Assembly (NCBI RefSeq): GCF_900199215.1
Contig: NZ_FZQA01000011.1
Span: 1-34,003 of the forward strand
From: Amphiplicatus metriothermophilus
GTDB lineage: Bacteria > Pseudomonadota > Alphaproteobacteria > Caulobacterales > Parvularculaceae
Reading direction: 5' to 3'
DNA: 34,003 bases
In this document: in pieces, positions 25,581 to 33,892 of the stretch
Layout of the letters: every line of letters begins with the position of its first letter
Numbering within the stretch: position 1 is the first letter of the stretch
Position numbers and translations under genes: made by a program
Notes under the pieces: model-generated
What the model was told of the DNA's origin: nothing
The model's input: the letters and a program-made list of their open reading frames with translations, nothing else
The model's database searches: none

Positions 25581-26846
25581 TCAATGAGCGCCGCTCGCCT
25601 GACGCGCGGCTTGGCGTATCACCGACTTGCGCGCGAAATAATCGTCGATCGCGTCGGCGACGGACGTCATGGCGCGCCGGCGCCATTCGGGGGAGACCAG
25701 ATTGGCCTCGTCCGCTTTGTTGGAGATGAAGGCGAGCTCGAACAGCACCGCCGGCACGTCCGGCGCAAGGAGAACGTAAAGATCGCCCGTCCGATGCGAA
25801 TTGTTCAGCAAAGGCGTCACGCCGCTGAGATGCGAGACCAGAACGTCCGCAAAATCAGAAGACGCGTTGCGCGTTGTCGCCTGCGCCTTGGCGAAAAGGA
25901 TCGAGCTTACGTCCGGCGAAAACTCAGCCAGATCGAGCGAATAGACGTGATAATCGCCCTTGCGGCGCGCCTCAAGCGCCGAGCGCCGGCTGCCTTTCTC
26001 GGAAAGAGTGTAAACGGATCCGCCGCGCAACTTCGAGTTCTCATGCGCGTCCGCATGCAGGGAAATGAACAGGCTCGCGCCCGCTTCGCGCGCCAGTTCA
26101 GACCGCTTTTCGAGCCCGATCTTCGTGTCCTTGTCGCGGGTCAGCACCACCTCGTAACGCCCGCGGCTTTCCAGAATCTTCGCCAGTTCCAGGGCGGCGG
26201 CGAGCGTGACCGTCTTCTCATGGGTCCCGTTCGGCCCGACGGCGCCGGGATCGCTTCCGCCATGGCCGGCGTCGACCACGATGACGGGCTTCGCAGGCGC
26301 CTGGGCGGCCGCGGTCGGCGCCGCCGTCGCGGCCTTGATGACGTCCGCAATGTCCTGATAGCCGCCGGCGCGTTCCGGCAGGCTCGCCAGGAACGCCGCC
26401 CTGTCGGCGGTTTCAAGGTCGAGCACGACGCGGGTCTTCTCGCCCGGCGCGTTCGCCGGCAGAACGAAATGCTCCTTGATGCGGGCGGTGCGGTCGAGGG
26501 TGAGAGTCGCCGCTGCGCCGTCGCCCTCAATCGCGAAAGCGTAGCCGGCCACGTGCCCCTTGCCCGTCTGGGCGCCGCGCTGGGCCGGGGGCACGGACAG
26601 CCCCTCGAACCGAACGAAAATGCGGCCTTCGCCCTCATCATCGCCGGAAATCTCGTACGGCGCCGGCCCGGCGAGGTCGAACACGACCCGCGTCGCGACC
26701 TCGGACGGGCCGAAGCGCACGCCCAGCAGCTCGGCCGCCTGCGCCGTCGCGCCCGCGAGAACAAGCGCCGCGGCCGCCATCGCTGCAGCAAGCCCCGCTC
26801 GTGGTCCAGGAAGGATACGCCCGATCACCGTTCTTCGCCCGATCAT
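25581..26846 (-). CDS. amiC: N-acetylmuramoyl-L-alanine amidase, AmiC-type with AMIN domain
   Basis: This 421-residue periplasmic enzyme splits the amide between MurNAc and L-Ala, needed for daughter cell separation. A signal peptide ends near ATAQA/AELL. The N-terminal AMIN domain (about 35-150) targets septal wall. The Amidase_3 domain has the zinc ligands VDAGHGG (His), the HEKTVTL Glu and SLHADA (His), with the catalytic Glu in FELAFISN. An insert around NSKLRGGSVYTLSEKGS is the usual regulatory or blocking region. The ATG at 26846 is preferred over a GTG at 26867, though neither has a good ribosome site. It is divergent from rne, and CtrA-like sites lie between them. Confidence 0.93.
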   Translation of the reverse strand: MIGRRTVIGRILPGPRAGLAAAMAAAALVLAGATAQAAELLGVRFGPSEVATRVVFDLAGPAPYEISGDDEGEGRIFVRFEGLSVPPAQRGAQTGKGHVAGYAFAIEGDGAAATLTLDRTARIKEHFVLPANAPGEKTRVVLDLETADRAAFLASLPERAGGYQDIADVIKAATAAPTAAAQAPAKPVIVVDAGHGGSDPGAVGPNGTHEKTVTLAAALELAKILESRGRYEVVLTRDKDTKIGLEKRSELAREAGASLFISLHADAHENSKLRGGSVYTLSEKGSRRSALEARRKGDYHVYSLDLAEFSPDVSSILFAKAQATTRNASSDFADVLVSHLSGVTPLLNNSHRTGDLYVLLAPDVPAVLFELAFISNKADEANLVSPEWRRRAMTSVADAIDDYFARKSVIRQAARQASGAH

Positions 26847-27478
26847 CCGCCAGGAGCCGGCCCGCACGCCCCGCGCCAGCCAGCCATGTTTTTTCGCCTA
26901 TCGTTAATGCGCCGTTAAATCGGCGACTATTTAACCATATGACCCTGAGTCGGCCATGCGGGCGCTTTTCTTTTTTTCCACGCTCGTGCATGGTCGCCCT
27001 GAGCGAGAGGTCCGGCGGGCGCATCCCGCCGGCCGCCCTGAACTCGGACGCGCTGCCGGAAAGCCGCCTCGCGGCGGCCGCAGCGAGGGACAGGGCGGCG
27101 CGCCGATCGCCTTCGGTCCCGCGCCGGCTTCGTCCGGCGGGATCGCGATGAAGATTTTCCGAACGCCGACCGCCCCGCGGCGGCGTTTGGGGTTCAGCCG
27201 GCAGCTCCTATCGCCGGCGAGCGCGGCCAGGCCGAACAAGGCCGGCGCGCGCAGGGGGCAAGCTGGCGCGGACGCGCCAGACCGCAACCGCCGGCCCCGC
27301 CGGCACGTCAACCTTGCCGGCGCCGCCGGCGAAGAGAAAACCACGCCGATGACGCGACCCGCGCTACCGCCGACGCCGCCTGCTCCTTCGCGAGCCGGCC
27401 CGGCGCGCTGCGTCGCGGCTCGGCGCCCAACCCGAAACGGCGCTGCGGCTTGGTCCGCGCGTCGCGGAGCCTTATTCA
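26847..27478. other. Long amiC-rne intergenic region / rne leader
   Basis: This 632-bp stretch has no supported gene. The amiC-proximal part holds CtrA-like sites (26904-26938) and a T-rich run near 26970. The rest is very GC-rich and probably transcribed as the rne 5' leader. It holds perfect hairpins: CTGGCGC GGAC GCGCCAG (27263-27280) and CCTCGC with GCGAGG (27067-27072 and 27083-27088). An open frame from 26956 to 27564 has no family features and overlaps rne out of frame; I treat it as chance. E. coli rne is autoregulated through its leader, and the same may hold here. Confidence 0.55.
26904..26938. promoter_or_regulatory. CtrA-like binding sites between amiC and rne
   Basis: TTAA (26904-26907), seven bases, then TTAA (26915-26918) matches the full CtrA consensus TTAA-N7-TTAA. 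TTAACCAT at 26931-26938 matches the reported half-site variant. The cluster lies 58-92 bp upstream of the amiC start. CtrA commonly drives division and wall genes in alphaproteobacteria. Consensus match only, no binding shown. Confidence 0.5.
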
Positions 27479-30289
27479 ATGACGAAGAAAATGCTTATCG
27501 ATGCAGCCCACCCCGAGGAGGTGCGGGTCTGCGTTCTGGAAAACGGCAAGGTCGAAGACTTTGATTTCGAGCACGCCTCGCGGAGGCCGTTAAGAGGGAA
27601 CATCTATCTCGCCCGCGTCACGCGGGTCGAACCGTCGCTTCAGGCCGCTTTCGTCGAGTATGGCGGAAACCGGCACGGCTTCCTCGCCTTCAACGAGATT
27701 CACCCCGACTACTATCAGATCCCCATCTCCGACCGGCGCATCCTTCAGGCGGCCGAAGCCGAAGAGGCCGCGCTCGCCGCTGAGCTCGGGCTCGACCAGC
27801 GCGGCGGCGACGGCGAGGAAGGCGACTTCGATCTGGAAAGCGAGCCGTCGCAAGAAAGCGTTCCCTCTCTTGAAGACGCCGCAGACGAAGAAGCGGGCAC
27901 GGACGAAGCCGTCGAAAATGCTGAAACGACGGACGCGGATGAGGATCATGCGGAATCCGCGGACGCCCGCCTCGCTGCGGCGCTCGAAGCGCCGCAGGCC
28001 GAATCGCTTGCGCGCGCGCTGACAGACTCGGAGCCGCAGGCGGAAGTCGACGAAGCCGAGGATCCCGCCGCTGAAGAAAAAGCGCAGGAAGAAACCGGCG
28101 AGGACGGGCTTCGCGAGTCCGATGAAAGGCGCGCGCCGGACGAAGGCGAAACGGAAACGGACGGCGCTGCGGAGAAAAGCGCCGCCGACGGGGAAGACGC
28201 GTCGCAAGCCGGCGAGCCGGGCGCGAAGCGGAAGAAGAAATCGAGCCGCGCCGAACTGCTCGAACGCTACAAGGAGGCGCGCCGCAAGCGCATCCGCCTT
28301 TTGCGCAACTACAAGATTCAGGAGGTCATCAAGCGCCGGCAGATCCTGCTCGTCCAGGTCGTCAAGGAAGAGCGCGGCGGCAAAGGCGCGGCGCTGACGA
28401 CTTATCTGTCGCTGGCGGGACGCTATTGCGTGCTCATGCCCAACACCGCCCGCGGCGGCGGCATTTCGCGGAAGATCCCCCTCGCCAGCGACCGCAAGCG
28501 GCTGCGCCGCGTCATTGACACCCTCGACCTTCCCGAAGGCATGGGCCTCATCATCCGCACCGCCGGCGCCAAGCGGACGAAAGCCGAGATCAAGCGAGAC
28601 TACGACTATCTGATCAGGCTGTGGGAGAACATCCGCACGCTGACGCTGAAATCGATCGCGCCCTGCCTCATTTACGAAGAAGCGAGCCTCATCAAGCGCG
28701 CGATCCGTGATCTCTACGACAAGGACATCGACCAGGTGCTGGTCGAAGGCGACGCCGGCTATCGCGAAGCGAAGGACTTCATGAAAATGCTCATGCCTTC
28801 GCATGCCAAGAACGTGCAGCCCTACAGGGAGAAGACGCCGCTCTTTCTCAAATACGACGTCGAGAGCCAGCTTGACGCGATCTATCAGCCTACGGTGCGG
28901 CTGAAATCGGGCGGCTATCTCGTCATCCATCAGACCGAGGCGCTGGTCGCCATCGACGTCAACTCGGGCAAGGCCACGCGCGAGCGCAATATCGAGCAGA
29001 CGGCGCTCAAGACGAATCTCGAAGCCGCGAAAGAAGCGGCCCGCCAGTGCCGGCTGCGCGACCTCGCCGGGCTGATCGTCATCGACTTCATCGACATGGA
29101 GGAGAACAAGAACAACCGCGCGGTCGAGAAGCGTCTCAAGGAGGCGCTCAAGGCCGACCGCGCGCGCATTCAGATCGGCCGCATCTCTAATTTCGGTCTT
29201 CTGGAGATGTCGCGCCAGCGCCGCCGTTCGGGCATCGTCGACGGCACGACTCACGCGTGCCCCACCTGCAACGGGGCCGGGGTCGTGCGTTCGCACGAGA
29301 CCGCCGCGTTGCGCATCCTGCGGGCCATCGAAAGCGCAGCGATCGCCGAGCGCGCCGCGATCATGTCGGTGCGCGCCTCGCTGGAGGTGGCGCTTTACAT
29401 CCTCAACCACAAGCGCGACTGGCTGAAGCGCATCGAGGACGACTACGCGCTGAAGATCGAGATCGTCGCCGACTCCTCGAAAGCAGGCGATCAGTACGAA
29501 CTTGAAAGACGCGGCGCGGCGCGCGATCTGCCCGAGCCAGTCGCCCTCGCGCCGGCGGATCACGCCCAGCCGCCGGCGGACGCGGAAGACGAATCCGAAG
29601 CCGGCGAGGCGCGCGAAGTCGCCGGCGATCAGGAAGCAGCCTTGGGAGGCGGACGCCGGCGGCGCCGGCGTCGGCGTCGTAAGCGCGATGACGGCGCGAG
29701 CGCGCCCGAAACCGCGGCGCCGGCCGAAGAAGACCGGCGCGCGGAGGAGGCTGGCGATGAAAACGGCGAGCCCCGCGAAGCCGATGAAGCGGCTGTGGCC
29801 GGCGAAAGCGAAGAAGACGCCCAACGCCGCCGGCGCCGGCGCGGTCGCCGGGGCGGCCGGCGCAATCGCCGTCGCCAGGAGGACGAGGCCGCGCAATCCG
29901 GCGCGGCGGACAGCGCTTCCGTCGCGGAGGTCGCCGCGCCGGCGGGCGACGAGCCGGCGCGCGACAGCGACGCCGCGGCCGAGGCGTCTGCATCGCCTGC
30001 GCCCGCTGACGAACCGACGGCGGAAATTGAAAACGGGGCGAGCGCCAAGGCGCAGCCGGAGCCGACGACGCCTGTCGCCGAGGAGCACGCCGACGAGGCT
30101 GGCGAAACGGCGCCCGCTGGCGAGTCGCCGCCCGCCGCCCATGATAACGGCGTCGACGAAAAGGCGACGGAGAAGCCCGCCGCCGAAACCGGACCGGCGC
30201 CGAGCCCTGCCGTTCAGTCGAACGAGCCCGCCGCGCCGCGCCGGAAGTCGACGCGCAAGGGCTGGTGGCAGCGGGCGCTGGGCGGCTGA
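27479..30289 (+). CDS. rne: Ribonuclease E
   Basis: This 936-residue endoribonuclease is the core of the RNA degradosome. The S1 domain (about 35-90 resumed near 270) is split by an acidic Glu/Asp/Ala-rich insert (about 91-250), as known for alphaproteobacterial RNase E. The catalytic DNase I-like part has VAIDVNSGKATRERN and DFIDME. The zinc-link is CPTC (594-597), joining subunits into the tetramer. Beyond about residue 700 the protein is disordered, with two Arg-rich RNA-binding stretches (near 725 and 785) amid acidic text. It ends ...RKGWWQRALGG; in Caulobacter a GWW motif here binds PNPase. A weak ribosome site precedes the ATG, and the leader is long. Confidence 0.96.
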   Translation: MTKKMLIDAAHPEEVRVCVLENGKVEDFDFEHASRRPLRGNIYLARVTRVEPSLQAAFVEYGGNRHGFLAFNEIHPDYYQIPISDRRILQAAEAEEAALAAELGLDQRGGDGEEGDFDLESEPSQESVPSLEDAADEEAGTDEAVENAETTDADEDHAESADARLAAALEAPQAESLARALTDSEPQAEVDEAEDPAAEEKAQEETGEDGLRESDERRAPDEGETETDGAAEKSAADGEDASQAGEPGAKRKKKSSRAELLERYKEARRKRIRLLRNYKIQEVIKRRQILLVQVVKEERGGKGAALTTYLSLAGRYCVLMPNTARGGGISRKIPLASDRKRLRRVIDTLDLPEGMGLIIRTAGAKRTKAEIKRDYDYLIRLWENIRTLTLKSIAPCLIYEEASLIKRAIRDLYDKDIDQVLVEGDAGYREAKDFMKMLMPSHAKNVQPYREKTPLFLKYDVESQLDAIYQPTVRLKSGGYLVIHQTEALVAIDVNSGKATRERNIEQTALKTNLEAAKEAARQCRLRDLAGLIVIDFIDMEENKNNRAVEKRLKEALKADRARIQIGRISNFGLLEMSRQRRRSGIVDGTTHACPTCNGAGVVRSHETAALRILRAIESAAIAERAAIMSVRASLEVALYILNHKRDWLKRIEDDYALKIEIVADSSKAGDQYELERRGAARDLPEPVALAPADHAQPPADAEDESEAGEAREVAGDQEAALGGGRRRRRRRRRKRDDGASAPETAAPAEEDRRAEEAGDENGEPREADEAAVAGESEEDAQRRRRRRGRRGGRRNRRRQEDEAAQSGAADSASVAEVAAPAGDEPARDSDAAAEASASPAPADEPTAEIENGASAKAQPEPTTPVAEEHADEAGETAPAGESPPAAHDNGVDEKATEKPAAETGPAPSPAVQSNEPAAPRRKSTRKGWWQRALGG

Positions 30290-30393
30290 CGCCCGCCGAC
30301 GCGCGCGCGGCCGCGGTCACAATTCCGGCGCCGCCTGTTGCTAGGGGGCGCCGGACCGGTATCCTTCAGACGCGGCCGACGCGGACTACATCG

Positions 30394-31812
30394 ATGTTTC
30401 AGGCTGTCAGGAAAATTCTCGCCGCCTTCGCCGCCCTGGGGCTCGTCCTCGGTCAGGCGCAGGCGCAAACCCTCTTGCGCGACGCCGAGATCGAGAACTG
30501 GATCAAGGATCACGCCTTTCCGATCTTCCGCGCGGCCGGCCTGCCGGCGGAGAGCATCAACATCTACCTGATCGGCGATCCTACGCCCAACGCCTTCGCC
30601 GGCGGGCTGAACATGGGCATTCATACGGGCCTGTTCACGACCGCCGACACGCCCAATCAGATCGAAGGGGTCATCGCCCACGAAGCCGCCCATATCGCCG
30701 GCGGCCACACCGCCCGCTCCGACGAGGCCCTCGCCGCGGCGTCGCGGCCGATGCTTTTGAGCCTCGTGCTGGCCGCCGGCGCCATCGCCGCCGGCGCGCC
30801 GGAGGCGGGCATCGGGATTTTGGGCCTGGGACAGAACATCGGAATCAAGACCGCGCTGCGCTACAGCCGCGGCCAGGAAGCGGCCTCCGACCAGGCGGCC
30901 ATCACCTATCTCGACCGCATCGGCCGGTCGAGCAAAGGCCTGATCGATTTCTTCAGCAAGCTGAGAAACTACCAGGTTCTGACCAGCCGCCGGATCAATC
31001 CATATCTTCAGTCGCACCCTCTCGCCAATGAGCGGATGACGGCGCTCATCGAACGGGCCGAAGCCTCGCCCTATTATCATGTCGAGGACAGCCCGGAGGA
31101 GATCGAGCGCCTGAAAATGATCCAGGCGAAGATCAACGGCTTCCTGCAGGAGACGAACGTCACGCTGCGGCAGTATCCGCTTTCGGACCAGTCGGATCCG
31201 GCGCGTTACGCCCGCGCGGTCGCATACTATCGCGGCTCCGAGATCGACAAGGCGCTCAAAGAGATCGACCATCTGATCGAAAAGCGCCCCGACAATCCGT
31301 ATTTTCACGAGCTCAAGGGCCAGATGCTGTTCGAGTTCGGGCGCGTGACCGAATCGATTGCGCCCCATGCGCGCTCGGTCGAGCTTGCGCCAGCCGAACC
31401 GCTTTTGCGCATCAATCTCGCCCGCGCGCTGATCGCGACGGAAGATCCGGCGCGCTATCCGGAGGCGATCGACGAGCTGAAAGCCGCCCTTGCGCTCGAG
31501 CGCGACAACGCCTTCGCCTGGTTCGAGCTCGCCCGCGCCTATGGCGGGCTCGGGCAGGAGAGCCTCGCCTATCTGGCGACCGCCGAGTCCCGCTATCACC
31601 TGGGCGCTAAGGCCGAAGCCAACCAGTTCGCCCGCCGGGCGCGCGCCGGCCTTGAAAAAGGCACGCCGGAATGGCGTCAGGCCACCGACATCATTCTCGC
31701 CACCCAGGACGAAGACGGCGCGCGCGGGCTGGATGCGGAAACCGACGACGCGCCGCACCCGGAGCGAACGCCGCCCCGCCCGCAGGGCGAAGTGCCGGAC
31801 CCGCAGGGCTGA
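30394..31812 (+). CDS. Secreted M48 metallopeptidase with TPR repeats (BepA/YfgC-like)
   Basis: This 472-residue protein has a signal peptide (MFQAVRKILAAFAALGLVLG...AQA), an M48 zinc domain with HEAAH (His96, His100) and a third ligand Glu in GQEAASDQAA. A tetratricopeptide-repeat half (about 275-430: AVAYYRGSEIDKALKEIDHLIEKRPDN and two further repeats) follows. This layout matches BepA-type periplasmic proteases that check outer membrane protein assembly. An internal hydrophobic segment lies between HEAAH and the third ligand, as usual. The tail after 440 is acidic and proline-rich. It starts 104 nt after rne and precedes a DsbA-like gene, suggesting an envelope quality-control pair. Confidence 0.9.
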   Translation: MFQAVRKILAAFAALGLVLGQAQAQTLLRDAEIENWIKDHAFPIFRAAGLPAESINIYLIGDPTPNAFAGGLNMGIHTGLFTTADTPNQIEGVIAHEAAHIAGGHTARSDEALAAASRPMLLSLVLAAGAIAAGAPEAGIGILGLGQNIGIKTALRYSRGQEAASDQAAITYLDRIGRSSKGLIDFFSKLRNYQVLTSRRINPYLQSHPLANERMTALIERAEASPYYHVEDSPEEIERLKMIQAKINGFLQETNVTLRQYPLSDQSDPARYARAVAYYRGSEIDKALKEIDHLIEKRPDNPYFHELKGQMLFEFGRVTESIAPHARSVELAPAEPLLRINLARALIATEDPARYPEAIDELKAALALERDNAFAWFELARAYGGLGQESLAYLATAESRYHLGAKAEANQFARRARAGLEKGTPEWRQATDIILATQDEDGARGLDAETDDAPHPERTPPRPQGEVPDPQG

Positions 31813-31874
31813 GCGGCGCGCGCGTGGCTCATTTCGAACCGACATCATCTCCCTAACGGCAGGAACGTTTCATC

Positions 31875-32702
31875 ATGCGGCAACGAGTCTCCCTCAACGT
31901 GAAAATCGCCGTCGGCGCGGCGCTTCTCGGCGCCGTCGGACTCGGCGCGACGATCGCGGCCTTCAGCAACGCGCAGCCCGATCGCAGCGCCGCCGAGGGC
32001 CCGCGGGGCGACGTCTTCAGCGAGGCGGAAGAAGCCGAAATCCGCGCCATCGTGCGCGCCTATCTCCTGGAGAACCCGGAAGTTCTCATCGACTCGCTCA
32101 ACGCCTATTCCGAGCGCCAGCGCGCCGACGCGGAAGCCAGGGCCGAGGAAGCGGCGAAAGCCAACCTCGCCGCCCTTCTCAACGAGCGCCACGGATACGC
32201 CGCCGGCGCAGCGCCGGAGAAGGCCAAGGTCGCGGTGATCGAGCTGTTCGACTATCACTGCTCCTTCTGCAAGCGCGCCGCCGGCATGGTGCGCGAGCTG
32301 ACGCGGAACGATCCGGCGGTGAAGGTCGTCTTCCGCGACCTGCCGATCCTGCGCGAGGAGTCCGAATACGCCGCCCGCGTCGCCCTCGCCGCGCGCGCGC
32401 AGGGCAAGTTCGAGGACCTGCACTTCGCCTTCATGGCGGCTTCCGGCGTGCTTACCCGCGAGCGCGTCGACGCCATCGCCCGCGAGGCGGGCGTCGACAT
32501 GACCGCGCTCGAGACGGCGCTGAAAGACCCGGCCCTCGACCAGGCGCTCGCCGAGACCGACCGCATCGCCCGCGACATGCTCGTCGACGGCACGCCGACC
32601 TTCATCGTCGCCGCCCTCGACGGCTCTTACGTGGAGGTCATTCCCGGCCTGCGCGAAGACGCCCTGCGCGAGGCGATCAAAAAGGCGAAAAAGGGGGGAT
32701 AG
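31875..32702 (+). CDS. DsbA/DsbG-like thioredoxin-fold oxidoreductase
   Basis: This 275-residue protein has an N-terminal signal or anchor helix (about 8-30), then a helical charged segment (about 48-110), then a thioredoxin fold with active site CSFC (Cys129, Cys132) in ELFDYHCSFCKRA and a cis-Pro loop GTPTFI. The helical N-terminal part resembles the oligomerisation region of ScsC/Com1-type DsbA proteins, which can act as isomerases. It lies 62 nt after the M48 gene on the same strand, so probably co-transcribed. AGGA lies about 10 nt before the ATG. Likely role: forming or shuffling disulfides in the periplasm. Confidence 0.9.
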   Translation: MRQRVSLNVKIAVGAALLGAVGLGATIAAFSNAQPDRSAAEGPRGDVFSEAEEAEIRAIVRAYLLENPEVLIDSLNAYSERQRADAEARAEEAAKANLAALLNERHGYAAGAAPEKAKVAVIELFDYHCSFCKRAAGMVRELTRNDPAVKVVFRDLPILREESEYAARVALAARAQGKFEDLHFAFMAASGVLTRERVDAIAREAGVDMTALETALKDPALDQALAETDRIARDMLVDGTPTFIVAALDGSYVEVIPGLREDALREAIKKAKKGG

Positions 32703-32872
32703 CGGCCGCCGAAGACGCTTCACGAGTAAGCTAGACCCGACCGTCAGCTTTTACGGGACGACGCCCCGAAGTTGTTTGTGCGGCGAGAGGGCCTATCTTG
32801 GCGCGAGCAAACCATGCGCCGGCGCCCAAGGTCAAGCATCGAAATTGGCGCAAATCATGGTTAATCAATCAG

Positions 32873-32908
32873 TTAAATCTTGCATGACCGAGGTGACCCT
32901 GATTTAAT
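32873..32908 (+). promoter_or_regulatory. Candidate promoter within a dyad before the CTERM gene
   Basis: TTGCAT (32880-32885), 17 bases, then TTTAAT (32903-32908) resembles a sigma-70 promoter. The same stretch holds the dyad TTAAATC (32873-32879) / GATTTAA (32901-32907). A TTAA-N8-TTAA near 32861 is one base too wide for a CtrA box. A well-spaced AAAGGA (32939-32944) follows for the start at 32952. Confidence 0.45.
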
Positions 32909-32951
32909 CTTAACTAGTGGTTGCGTGCTTAGCCGTGGAAAGGACCTTGGT

Positions 32952-33673
32952 ATGTTGCGCGTTGGGGGATTGTTTTCCAAATCGGTCGCCTCACTATTGG
33001 CGACCGGCGTCATGATGACAGGGCTCGTTTTCAGCGCTTCTGCTGCAACCATCCCAGTAGCTAATAGCGACTTTGAAGATCCATACGAGCTTACGGTCGC
33101 AGCCCCTCTCGGCGTATGGTCCGAGGGCGCTTCCAATTGGGCCATGATGGGCTGGCCGGTACATGGGACCCCCACGATCACCTTTTAGCGGGCATTTATT
33201 CGGCGACGCCAGCAGAAATGGGCGAACGAGTCGGTTTCGTGACTTCAGGCGCGAGCTTATTTCAGTTCCTTGGCGTCAGCATCGAGGCAGATACCAGCTA
33301 CGCGCTTTCCGCCCTGATTGGGCACCGAATGAACTTGTCGTTCGGGGGCGTCATGGGATTCTTTGCGGGAGATCCGAGCAATGTGATCGGATCCCTCGCT
33401 TTATCTGATCCCGGCGAAGGGGCATGGGGCCTGCAATCCTACACGCTCGATAAGACCTTCCTCAACCATGTCGTCGGACAACAGCTGGGCATCTTCTTTC
33501 TTGGAGGCGGCCAGCAGTTCAATCTTGATCGCGTGCTGGTGGAATATTTTCGCGAAGATGACGATGTTCTCGTCAATCCGGTCCCCGGCGCAGTTTGGCT
33601 TTTTGGTACTGCTCTCCTTGGCGGATGGTTCGCTGGCCGGAAACGGCGGATGAACGCCGCCAATCGAGCTTAA
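32952..33673 (+). pseudogene. CTERM-sorted secreted protein, frameshifted
   Basis: Two overlapping frames together make one protein. Frame A starts at the ATG at 32952 (AAAGGA 7 nt upstream), gives a signal peptide (MLRVGGLFSKS...FSASA) and IPVANSDFEDPY typical of PEP-CTERM-type secreted proteins, then stops at 33186-33188. Frame B is open from before 33116 and continues AGTWDPHDHLLAG... to the TAA at 33673. It ends with VPGAVWLFGTALLGGW and RKRR: the CTERM tripartite signal (Pro motif, TM helix, basic cluster) recognised by an exosortase. The join needs a -1 shift, probably at 33144-33160, so a base is lost by mutation or by sequencing error. GC is lower than in the core. No exosortase is in the window. 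Confidence 0.75.
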
Positions 33674-33709
33674 ACCGTCTGGCTAAGGTCGGAAATCATT
33701 CAGGTTGAG

Positions 33710-33740
33710 AAGAGCGCTGAATCTGCGGCGCTCTTTTTTT
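33710..33740 (+). terminator. Intrinsic terminator after the CTERM gene
   Basis: AAGAGCGC (33710-33717) pairs perfectly with GCGCTCTT (33728-33735) around a 10-nt loop and runs into a seven-base T-tract (33734-33740). It lies 37 nt after the stop and is the strongest terminator in the window. Confidence 0.9.
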
Positions 33741-33892
33741 GAGAACAGCGAGTTGGGCGTTACGGCATTCGACGCCCGCCAACCGCTTCCGCATGAACTC
33801 GAAAATTTCTACAACGCGAAAGAGCGCCTTGATCTTCCATCGACTCAGAAAGCGATAAGAGCGCGACTGTGAGCGATTCTGCAAATTGGCCC

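Noticed and set aside
26956-27564. 202-codon frame in the rne leader
   Set aside because: No recognisable domain, Arg/Pro/Ala-rich, and it overlaps the rne start out of frame. Conservation would be needed to revive it.
27590-30142. Minus-strand frame of 850 codons
   Set aside because: It is antisense to rne, produced by the biased codons of the acidic and Arg-rich regions.
30214-31848. Minus-strand frame of 544 codons
   Set aside because: It is antisense to the M48 protease gene; no motif or ribosome site supports it.
31490-32734. Plus-strand frame of 414 codons across the M48 and DsbA-like genes
   Set aside because: It overlaps two well-supported genes out of frame and is Arg-rich low-complexity text.
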